Below, one piece after another: positions 16,012-23,005 of a DNA stretch of 64,000 bases. The stretch comes from LMUY01 sp965199105. GTDB lineage: Bacteria > Pseudomonadota > Alphaproteobacteria > Acetobacterales > Acetobacteraceae. Both the position numbers and the translations under genes were made by a program. The notes below the pieces were generated by a model. That model was not told the origin of the DNA and ran no database searches. It worked only from the letters and a program-made list of their open reading frames with translations. Where the stretch lies: contig CBDAQO010000002.1 of the NCBI GenBank assembly GCA_965199105.1, positions 3,968,001 to 4,032,000 of the forward strand, read 5' to 3'. Numbering within the stretch: the first letter of the stretch is position 1; each line of letters begins with the position of its first letter.

Positions 16012-16431
16012 ATGCGTCACGGAGTAAGCGGCCGCAAGCTCGGCGTCACGGCAAGCCACCGGTTTGCGATGTTCCGCAACATGGCGGTGGCGCTGCTGAA
16101 GCACGAGCAGATCACCACCACGCTGCCCAAGGCCAAGGAGCTGCGCCCGGTGGCGGAGAAGCTGATCACGCTCGGCAAGCGCGGCGGGCTGCATGCGCGG
16201 CGGCAGGCGCTGTCGCAACTGCAGGACGAGGTGATCGTGACCAAGCTGTTCGACACCCTGGCCACCCGCTACAAGACGCGCGCCGGCGGCTACACCCGGG
16301 TGCTGAAGGCCGGCATGCGCTATGGTGACGCGGCCGACATGGCGGTGATCGAGCTGGTGGAGCGCGACCCGGCCGCCAAGGGCAAGGACAGCGGGCCCCG
16401 CCCCGACGCCGCCGAGGCGGACGCTGCCTAG
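16012..16431 (+). CDS. rplQ: 50S ribosomal protein L17
   Basis: Large-subunit protein near the tunnel exit. 139 residues with the conserved MRHGVSGRKLG start, the M-F-R-N-M-A-V-A-L-L-K-H-E-Q-I-x-T-T-L-P-K-A-K-E-L-R core, and the G-G-Y-T-R-V-L-K region. The last about 15 residues, rich in Asp and Ala, are a non-conserved tail common in alphaproteobacteria. It ends the conserved block; the next gene is unrelated. Confidence 0.97.
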   Translation: MRHGVSGRKLGVTASHRFAMFRNMAVALLKHEQITTTLPKAKELRPVAEKLITLGKRGGLHARRQALSQLQDEVIVTKLFDTLATRYKTRAGGYTRVLKAGMRYGDAADMAVIELVERDPAAKGKDSGPRPDAAEADAA

Positions 16432-16459
16432 TCCGACCCGCAAAACCCTCTTCCTCGGG

Positions 16460-16966
16460 GTGGGGGGGCTCTCCGCCGTGAGATCCACCGTTGGCCCCTC
16501 ACCCCGACCCTCTCCCAGGGGGAGAGGCGGCCTTGCTCTCGTTGCTGGCGTTTGCGCTTGTCTCGGCTCCGTGCCCGCTGCAGCGCAGGACCTGCGGCGT
16601 ACCACCGTTACCGTCTCGGACCACCTCTCCGAAGGGCAGCAGGAGGAGACCATCGCGGTCTACTTCGCCGGCGTGCTCGCCGGGTCGCTGCATGTCGCGC
16701 CGGGCAAGCCCGATGACAGCTTCACCGCAAGCATTCCCGCCCGCGACCACCTCAGCTACACGCTGTGCGGCAAGCTCGAGCGGCGCGAGGCCGATGGCTC
16801 GACCTCGTCCCACCCGATCGACAATGGCGGCGTGCTCGCGGGCTATGCCGGCCAGTCGCTGATGGCCATCACCCATGGCGACGTGTTGTTCTCGCTGGAA
16901 AGCGACGACGCAGCCGTGGTCAGCAGCGTGCAACCTGGCCCAGCCTGCACGGCCGCCACGTCGTGA
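16460..16966 (+). CDS. Secreted hypothetical protein with repeat-derived N-terminus
   Basis: 168 residues from GTG 16460 (another in-frame GTG at 16478). A hydrophobic stretch G-L-A-L-V-A-G-V-C-A-C-L-G and a cleavage site after PAAA-Q suggest export. The mature part, about 125 residues, is predicted beta-rich with no family I recognise. The basic segment before the hydrophobic core (RPSPRGRGG) is encoded by a REP-like repeat at 16495-16527, so the n-region of the signal peptide was apparently supplied or altered by a repeat. The stop overlaps the rarA start (GTGA), suggesting co-translation. Confidence 0.65.
   Translation: MGGLSAVRSTVGPSPRPSPRGRGGLALVAGVCACLGSVPAAAQDLRRTTVTVSDHLSEGQQEETIAVYFAGVLAGSLHVAPGKPDDSFTASIPARDHLSYTLCGKLERREADGSTSSHPIDNGGVLAGYAGQSLMAITHGDVLFSLESDDAAVVSSVQPGPACTAATS
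16495..16527 (+). repeat. REP-like palindromic repeat, copy A
   Basis: CCCCTCACCCCGACCCTCTC followed by an inverted GGGGGAGAGG; the arms CCCTCTCCC / GGGGGAGAGG can fold back. The same pattern recurs at 51215-51246 (inverted), 51277-51309 and 61059-61098. This copy lies inside the signal-peptide region of a protein gene. Confidence 0.75.
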
Positions 16967-18279
16967 GCTCGGGCGACCTGTTCGCCACCGAGCCGCCTGC
17001 TACCGCCGGGTCACCCGGCCCCCTCGCCGACCGCCTGCGCCCGCGAACCCTGGCCGACGTGGTGGGCCAGGCCGCCCTGCTCGGCCCGGACGGCGCGCTC
17101 AGCCGCATGCTAGCCTGCGGCTCGCTGGCCTCGCTGATCTTCTGGGGTCCGCCCGGCGTGGGCAAGACCACCATCGCCCGCCTGCTCGCCGACGCCGCCG
17201 GGTTGCATTTCGTGCAGCTTTCCGCGGTGTTCTCCGGCGTGGCCGAGCTGAAGCGCTGCTTCGACGAGGCCCGCCGCCGCCGCGCGACCGGAACGGCGAC
17301 GCTGCTGTTCGTGGACGAAATTCACCGCTTCAACCGCGCCCAGCAGGACGGCTTCCTGCCCGTGGTGGAGGACGGCACGGTGGTGCTGGTCGGCGCCACC
17401 ACCGAAAACCCCTCCTTCGCGCTGAACGGCGCCCTGCTCTCGCGCTGCCAGGTGCTGGTGCTGCGCCGGCTGGACGACGACGCGCTGGACCACCTGCTGC
17501 AGCGCGCCGAAGCCGACGGGCCGCTCCCGCTCGACCCGGCGGCGCGCGCCGCGTTGCGCGCCATGGCCGACGGGGACGGCCGCTACCTGCTGAACCTGGC
17601 CGAGCAGCTCCACGCTCTGCCCGCCGACACCGCGCCGCTCGACCCGGCGGCACTCGCGGCCCTGCTGGCCAAGCGCGCCGCGCTGTATGACCGCGACCGC
17701 GAGGAGCACTACAACCTCATCTCCGCCCTGCATAAGTCGCTGCGCGGGTCCGACCCGGACGCGGCGCTCTACTGGTTCGCCCGCATGCTCACCGGCGGCG
17801 AGGACCCGCGCTACATCGCCCGCCGCCTGCTGCGATTCGCCGCCGAGGACGTGGGGCTGGCCGACCCGCTGGCCTTGGCGCAGGCCACTGCCGCCTGGGA
17901 GGGCTATGAGCGGCTCGGCAGCCCGGAAGGCGAGCTGGCGCTGGCGCAACTGGTGGTCTACCTCGCCACCGCGCCGAAATCGAACGCCGTCTATGCCGCG
18001 TTCAAGGCCGCCATGCGCGCCGCCAAGGAGACCGGCAGCCTGGCCCCGCCTGCCCACATCCTGAACGCGCCGACCCGGCTGATGCGCGACCTCGGCTACG
18101 GCGCCGGCTATGCCTACGACCACGACACCGAGGAGGCGTTCTCCGGCCAGGACTACTTCCCGCCGGCCATGGCGCGGCCGGCCTGGTATCAGCCCACCAG
18201 CCGCGGCTTCGAGGCGGACATTGCCGACCGGATGGCGCGTTGGGCGGCGCTGCGCGAGGGGCAAGCGCCGCGTAATTAA
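16963..18279 (+). CDS. rarA: Replication-associated recombination protein RarA (MgsA), AAA+ ATPase
   Basis: Clamp-loader-like ATPase that acts at stalled forks. 438 residues from GTG 16963, overlapping the previous stop by four bases. Motifs: R-P-x-T-L-A-D-V-V-G-Q (about 20-30), Walker A GPPGVGKTT (about 62-70), Walker B LFVDEIHRFN, sensor 1 GATTENPSF, followed by the arginine-finger helix LLSRCQV. The C-terminal tetramerisation region has EEHYNLISALHKSLRGSD, DPDAALYWFARML and the terminal NAPTRLMRDLGYGAGYAYDHD region (shown for its A-P-T-R-L-M-R-D-L-G core). A clear family member. Confidence 0.96.
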   Translation: MSSGDLFATEPPATAGSPGPLADRLRPRTLADVVGQAALLGPDGALSRMLACGSLASLIFWGPPGVGKTTIARLLADAAGLHFVQLSAVFSGVAELKRCFDEARRRRATGTATLLFVDEIHRFNRAQQDGFLPVVEDGTVVLVGATTENPSFALNGALLSRCQVLVLRRLDDDALDHLLQRAEADGPLPLDPAARAALRAMADGDGRYLLNLAEQLHALPADTAPLDPAALAALLAKRAALYDRDREEHYNLISALHKSLRGSDPDAALYWFARMLTGGEDPRYIARRLLRFAAEDVGLADPLALAQATAAWEGYERLGSPEGELALAQLVVYLATAPKSNAVYAAFKAAMRAAKETGSLAPPAHILNAPTRLMRDLGYGAGYAYDHDTEEAFSGQDYFPPAMARPAWYQPTSRGFEADIADRMARWAALREGQAPRN

Positions 18280-18355
18280 CCGAATTGTCTTCGTTGGCCT
18301 GTTGCGTTTGCCGCACGGGGCAAGCGTGGTGGCGTGATCCATCGCGAGACGTGCC

Positions 18356-19066
18356 ATGAAGCCTGCCAGCACCCCAGCCACCGGCCCGCGCTACTGGGCG
18401 GCGATCTCGCTTGCCAGCGTGTTCGGCGCCAACATGGGCGATTTGGTGTCGCACACGCTGCACATGGGGCATTGGCGCGGCCTGGCCCCGCTCGCCGCCG
18501 TGTTCGCGGCCACCCTGCTGATGGAGCGCCGCTCCCGCATGGGGCACGAGGCGTATTACTGGCTCGCGATCGTGATCGTGCGCACCGCTGCCACCAACCT
18601 GGCCGATTTGGGCAGCCACGACGTCCACCTGCGCTATGGCCCGATGAGCCTGGCGCTCACCATCGTGCTGCTGGCGCTGGCGCTGGCCGCGCGCCGTGGC
18701 GGGGATTGCGGCACCATGCCCCGGACCAACGGCCTCTATTGGGCCGGCATGCTCGCGGCTGGCACGCTCGGCACCGCCTTGGGGGACGGCACCTCCGGCG
18801 GCCTCGGGCTCGGCGTGGCGCTCGGCTCGCTGCTGACCGGGCTGCTGCTGGCCGGCGTGTTCGCACTGCGCGCGCGGGCCGCGTTTGCCGGGGTGGCGTT
18901 CTACTGGGTCACCGTGGTGGCGGTGCGCACGGCCGGGACCACCGTGGGCGACCTGACCGCGGACACGGTCGGCCTGGTTGCCAGCACCGTGGCCAGTGGC
19001 GTGCTGCTGGTGGGGTTGCTGGCAATCTGGTCGCGCTCGGAACAAAGGCTCGGCGCGCCGGCCTGA
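18356..19066 (+). CDS. Membrane protein with four DUF347-like internal repeats
   Basis: 236 residues, predominantly transmembrane helices. Four related units can be aligned by eye, each with a Tyr-Trp at the start and a small-residue/Asp pair: YWAAISLASVFGANMGD, YYWLAIVIVRTAATNLAD, YWAGMLAAGTLGTALGD and FYWVTVVAVRTAGTTVGD. This matches the COG4705/DUF347 type of uncharacterised inner-membrane protein. The repeats suggest two successive duplications, since units 1 and 3 resemble each other, as do 2 and 4. The aspartates inside helices hint at ion or proton movement, but no function is known. It stands alone between rarA and the chemotaxis-like kinase. Confidence 0.75.
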   Translation: MKPASTPATGPRYWAAISLASVFGANMGDLVSHTLHMGHWRGLAPLAAVFAATLLMERRSRMGHEAYYWLAIVIVRTAATNLADLGSHDVHLRYGPMSLALTIVLLALALAARRGGDCGTMPRTNGLYWAGMLAAGTLGTALGDGTSGGLGLGVALGSLLTGLLLAGVFALRARAAFAGVAFYWVTVVAVRTAGTTVGDLTADTVGLVASTVASGVLLVGLLAIWSRSEQRLGAPA

Positions 19067-19207
19067 GGAATATCATCAGTGCTGCACGGCGCGTGACTTG
19101 GCGCGCCCGCCGGAGCAATCTGTCGCTATGTGAACGTCATGCATCCGCAAACCCGGCTGGTCCGGCGGAGTTTGCGCGACGCCGGCGCTGGCAGGGGGGA
19201 GGCCACG

Positions 19208-22200
19208 ATGAACGACGTTAAGCGGTTCCCCATCGTGGGCGTTGGCGCCTCCGCGGGCGGCGTGGAAGCGCTCGAAGGCTTTTTCGGCGGCATGCCTGCC
19301 AAGCCGGGGCTGGCGCTGGTCATCATCACCCATCTCAGCCCCGAGCGGGAGAGCAAGCTGCACGAGGTAATCGCGCGCTACACCGAGCTGCCCGTCCACG
19401 TCGCGGAGGACGGCCGCGTGGTGGAGCAGGACCACGTCTACGTGCTGCCGGCCGACGCCGTGCTGAGCATCGCTAACGGCCGGCTGCAGATCGGGCGCCT
19501 GAGTGCGCCACGGCGGGCGCGCAAGCCGATCGACATCTTCTTCACCGCCCTGGCCATCGACCAGGCGGAGCACGCTGCAGGCGTGGTGCTATCCGGCGGC
19601 GACGGCGATGGCACGCTCGGGGTCAAGGCGATCAAGGAGCACGGCGGCCTGACTTTGGCGCAGGTGAGCGACGGCCGCGGCCCCGGCTACCCGAGCATGC
19701 CAGACAGCGCGATCTCCACCGGCCTGGTCGACTTCGCCATTCCGGTCAGCGAAATGGGCGCCAAGCTGGTCGAGTTCGGCCGCAGCATCGACCTGCTGGA
19801 CGACTTAGTCGGCCCCGGCCGCGCCGACCAGACGCTGGAACAGGCCTGGCCGGAGATCTACAGCCTGCTGCGCAACCAGATCGGCCATGATTTCAGCGGC
19901 TACAAGACCAAGACGTTCATGCGCCGGGTGCAGCGGCGGATGCAGGTCAACCAGCTCGCCACCGTGGACGGCTACATCGAACGGCTGCGGCAGGACTCCA
20001 AGGAGGTCAGCGCACTGTTCCGCGACCTGCTGATCAACGTCACCAACTTCTTCCGCGACGCCGACGCGTTCGAGAGCCTCGAGCGCCTGGTGATCCCGAA
20101 CCTGTTCGAGCAACGCGGCGCCGATGACGTGGTGCGCGTCTGGGTGCCCGGCTGCTCGACGGGCGAGGAGGTGTTCTCGATCGGCATCCTGATGCGCGAG
20201 TACATGGACACGCTCACCGCCGTGCCGCGGGTGCAGATCTTCGCCACCGACATCGACGACCGCGCGCTGACCGTGGCGCGGGCGGCGCGCTACCCCGGCC
20301 CGCTGCTGGAGAGCGTCTCGCCCGAGCGGCGCCAGCGCTTCTTCATCCCCGATGGCGGCAGCTACGTGGTGGTGAAGGAGGTGCGGGACCTCTGCGTGTT
20401 CTCGCCCCACAGCGTCATCCGGGACCCGCCGTTCTCCCGCATCGACCTGGTGTCGTGCCGTAACCTGTTGATCTATTTCGGCGTCGACATCCAGAATCAG
20501 GTCGTGCCGACATTCCACTACGCGTTGCGGCCGGATGGCTACCTGTTCCTGGGCTCGGCCGAGAACGTCAGTCAGTTCGACGACCTGTTCCTACCGTTGG
20601 AGAAGAAGCACCGGCTGTTCCGCCGCCGCTCGGACGTCTCCACCAGCCTGCGCATGCCGCTGTTGCTGGGCACGCTGCGGCCCGGCATCGGGGCGGAACT
20701 CACCGCGCGCCGGGCCGGCCTTGGTGCGCTGGGCATGCGCCAGGCGGCGGAAAGCCACGTGCTGGAGCGGTTTGCCCCGCCCCACGTGCTGGTGAACCAT
20801 TCTGGCGACGTGGTGTTTTTCTCCGCCCGCACCGGCAAATACCTCGAGGCGCCGCTCGGCGTGCCGACCCGGCAGATCCTCACCATGGCGCGCAAGGGAT
20901 TGCGGCTCGACTTGCGCACTCTGTTCCGCGAGGCGGTGGAAAGCGGCCAGACGGTCACGCGCGAGAGCGTGCCGGTGGAGGCGGAGGATGGCCGCGTCCA
21001 GTTGGTGACGATCACCATCGAGCCGCTCGGCGACTACCAGGGCAGCGCGACCGGCGGCACGAACGGCAGCGCGCCGGCGACCACGACTGGCGCCACCAAT
21101 GGCAGTGCCGCGGGCAGCGACAACGCCAGCGCCGTGGCCGGTGAGCCGCTGTTCCTGATCCTGTTCAACGACCAAGGCCCGGTGCTGAGCCGGGAGGAGG
21201 CGGTCAACCGCTCCGGCGTCGCGCAGGGCGGCGCCACCGTCCAGATGGAGCGGGAGCTGCGCGAGACCCGGGACCGGCTGCAGTCGATCATCGAGGAGTA
21301 TGAGACGGCGGTGGAGGAGCTCAAATCCTCCAACGAGGAGCTGGTCTCGGTGAACGAGGAGATGCAATCCACCAACGAGGAGTTGGAAGCGTCCAAGGAG
21401 GAGCTGCAATCGGTCAACGAGGAGCTGCACACCGTCAACAGCGAGCTCAGCGGCAAGGTGGAGGCGCTCGACCAGGCCAACAACGACCTGCAGAACCTGT
21501 TCGAGAGCACCGACGTCGCCGCCATCTTCCTCGACCACGATCTGGTGATCCGCAGCTTTACTCCCGCGGTGGCCCGCATCTTCAACATCCTGCCCGGCGA
21601 CCGCGGCCGGCCGATCACCGACCTGTCGAGCCGGTTCAGCCTGCCCGGGATGGCCGAAGACATCGCGCAGGTGTTCGCCGGCCGCAGCGCGATCGAACGC
21701 CGGGTCAGCGACGAGCAGAGCGCCGCGCACTATTTGCTCCGCCTGGCGCCCTATCATGACAGCGAACAGCACGTCCGCGGCGTGGTGGTGACGTTCCTCG
21801 ACGTGTCCGAGCTGATCCGCGCCGATGCGCGCCAGCAATTGCTGATCGAGGAGCTGCAGCACCGCACTCGCAACCTGCTGGCCATCGTGCAGTCCATCGC
21901 ACGCCAGACCATGGGGGACGGCGTGGAGATGGACGCCTTCCTGGCCCGGCTTTCCGCCCTGAGCCGCGTGCAGAGCTTGCTCGGGCGCGCCGGTAACGAC
22001 CAGGTGGAGATCGGCGACATCGTGCGGCTCGAGCTCGAGGCGCTGGGCTCTCTCACGGCGGGCAAGGTCGTCACCCGTGGCGAGGCGATGAGCCTTGGGC
22101 TCGAGAACGTGCAGACGTTCGGCTTGGTGCTGCACGAGTTGGCGACCAACGCGATGAAATACGGCGCGTTGCGGGACCAGCCGGGGCACCTCGAGATCGC

Positions 22201-22447
22201 CTGGTGGCTCGAGGCCAAGACGCCGACCCGCAATGCGCTGATCGTGCTGGAGTGGCGCGAAACCGGCGCTCCGGAGCCGCCCGATACGTCCCGCCGTGGG
22301 TTCGGCCGCCGCCTCATTGAGCAGGCGCTGGCCTACACGCTGCAAGCCAAGACCGAGTTTGCATTCCGCCCGGACGGGGTGTTTTGCCGCATCGAAATGC
22401 CGCTGCCCTCACGACCCGGCGCCGCCGCCCAACTGCGCGGCGCCTGA
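19208..22447 (+). CDS. CheB-CheR-PAS-HWE histidine kinase fusion protein
   Basis: 1079 residues; ATG 19208 is chosen because GGGGGAGG lies upstream. Domains in order: a CheB methylesterase (S15 in GASAGG, H42 in THLSPE, an aspartate in LSGGDGDG at 132-134); a CheR methyltransferase (from about 215, with NFFRDADAF near 280 and a SAM-binding VPGCSTGEE); a Gly/Ser/Thr/Asn/Ala-rich linker near 618-645; a long heptad-like coiled coil (about 690-770) made of repeated N-E-E-L units; a PAS domain (about 765-870); and a HWE/HisKA_2 kinase with the phosphoacceptor in EELQHRTRNLL (near 884) and LHELATNAMKYGA (near 975). There is no receiver domain. Such proteins are expected to link methylation-type adaptation to phosphosignalling; target and stimulus are unknown. 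No chemoreceptor is nearby. Confidence 0.93.
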   Translation: MNDVKRFPIVGVGASAGGVEALEGFFGGMPAKPGLALVIITHLSPERESKLHEVIARYTELPVHVAEDGRVVEQDHVYVLPADAVLSIANGRLQIGRLSAPRRARKPIDIFFTALAIDQAEHAAGVVLSGGDGDGTLGVKAIKEHGGLTLAQVSDGRGPGYPSMPDSAISTGLVDFAIPVSEMGAKLVEFGRSIDLLDDLVGPGRADQTLEQAWPEIYSLLRNQIGHDFSGYKTKTFMRRVQRRMQVNQLATVDGYIERLRQDSKEVSALFRDLLINVTNFFRDADAFESLERLVIPNLFEQRGADDVVRVWVPGCSTGEEVFSIGILMREYMDTLTAVPRVQIFATDIDDRALTVARAARYPGPLLESVSPERRQRFFIPDGGSYVVVKEVRDLCVFSPHSVIRDPPFSRIDLVSCRNLLIYFGVDIQNQVVPTFHYALRPDGYLFLGSAENVSQFDDLFLPLEKKHRLFRRRSDVSTSLRMPLLLGTLRPGIGAELTARRAGLGALGMRQAAESHVLERFAPPHVLVNHSGDVVFFSARTGKYLEAPLGVPTRQILTMARKGLRLDLRTLFREAVESGQTVTRESVPVEAEDGRVQLVTITIEPLGDYQGSATGGTNGSAPATTTGATNGSAAGSDNASAVAGEPLFLILFNDQGPVLSREEAVNRSGVAQGGATVQMERELRETRDRLQSIIEEYETAVEELKSSNEELVSVNEEMQSTNEELEASKEELQSVNEELHTVNSELSGKVEALDQANNDLQNLFESTDVAAIFLDHDLVIRSFTPAVARIFNILPGDRGRPITDLSSRFSLPGMAEDIAQVFAGRSAIERRVSDEQSAAHYLLRLAPYHDSEQHVRGVVVTFLDVSELIRADARQQLLIEELQHRTRNLLAIVQSIARQTMGDGVEMDAFLARLSALSRVQSLLGRAGNDQVEIGDIVRLELEALGSLTAGKVVTRGEAMSLGLENVQTFGLVLHELATNAMKYGALRDQPGHLEIAWWLEAKTPTRNALIVLEWRETGAPEPPDTSRRGFGRRLIEQALAYTLQAKTEFAFRPDGVFCRIEMPLPSRPGAAAQLRGA

Positions 22448-22449
22448 GC

Positions 22450-22511
22450 GCTAGCGCGGCCTAGGGTTAGGAGCGGCCGCGCTAGCGCGGCCTGGGGTTA
22501 GGAGCGGCCGT
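22450..22511. repeat. 31-bp tandem duplication with an 18-bp palindrome
   Basis: Two copies of a 31-base unit (22450-22480 and 22481-22511) differ at two positions. The junction forms the perfect palindrome GGCCGCGCTAGCGCGGCC (22475-22492). Copy 2 contains the stop codon of the minus-strand cupin gene, so the unit is a duplicated gene end. It separates two convergent genes and may act as a bidirectional transcription stop, although no T-tract is present. Confidence 0.8.
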
Positions 22512-22866
22512 AGATATCCTCCAACCGTTCGATGTCGTCCTCGGACAGCAACGGACCGTGCTGCACCTCGATGAACACGACGTCCTCGGCGCCGAGGTTC
22601 TCCGAGCGGTGTACCGCGCCGCGCGGCACGCTCACCGAGTGGCCGGTGCCGACGTCGAACTCGGCGCCGTCCACCGTGACCCGGGCAGTGCCGGACACCA
22701 CCGTCCATTGCTCGGCGCGGTGCTGATGGCGCTGCAGCGACAAGCGGCCGCCGGGTGCCACGCGGATGCGCTTGACCACGAAGCCAGGCCCGCAATCGAC
22801 CACCATCCAGTCCCCCCAGGGGCGCGAGTCCGTCTGACCCGTCGCATAGGTGCCGTATTCTGCCAT
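22498..22866 (-). CDS. Cupin, mannose-6-phosphate isomerase type II-like
   Basis: 122 residues from ATG 22866, with AAGGAG seven bases upstream. It matches the C-terminal cupin domain of type II phosphomannose isomerase/GDP-mannose pyrophosphorylase: RPWGDWMVVD, L-S-L-Q-R-H-Q-H-R-A-E-Q-W-T-V-V-S-G-T-A and the second motif P-R-G-A-V-H-R-S-E-N. The H-x-H...E and later H are the expected metal ligands. The nucleotidyltransferase half found in bifunctional enzymes is absent, so it may be a stand-alone isomerase or a sugar-binding cupin. It converges on the kinase fusion gene. Confidence 0.82.
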   Translation of the reverse strand: MAEYGTYATGQTDSRPWGDWMVVDCGPGFVVKRIRVAPGGRLSLQRHQHRAEQWTVVSGTARVTVDGAEFDVGTGHSVSVPRGAVHRSENLGAEDVVFIEVQHGPLLSEDDIERLEDIYGRS

Positions 22867-23005
22867 CAATCTGCTCCTTCAGGGCGCCACTATCATTGCG
22901 CGGAAGGCTTGCGCAAACCTTAATGCAGCCCGGCCTATTTTCGCGCGCAATGCTCGCTCAGAAGGGTTCGTCACCCAACCTCTCCAACGCTAAGAAGGAC
23001 ATGGC

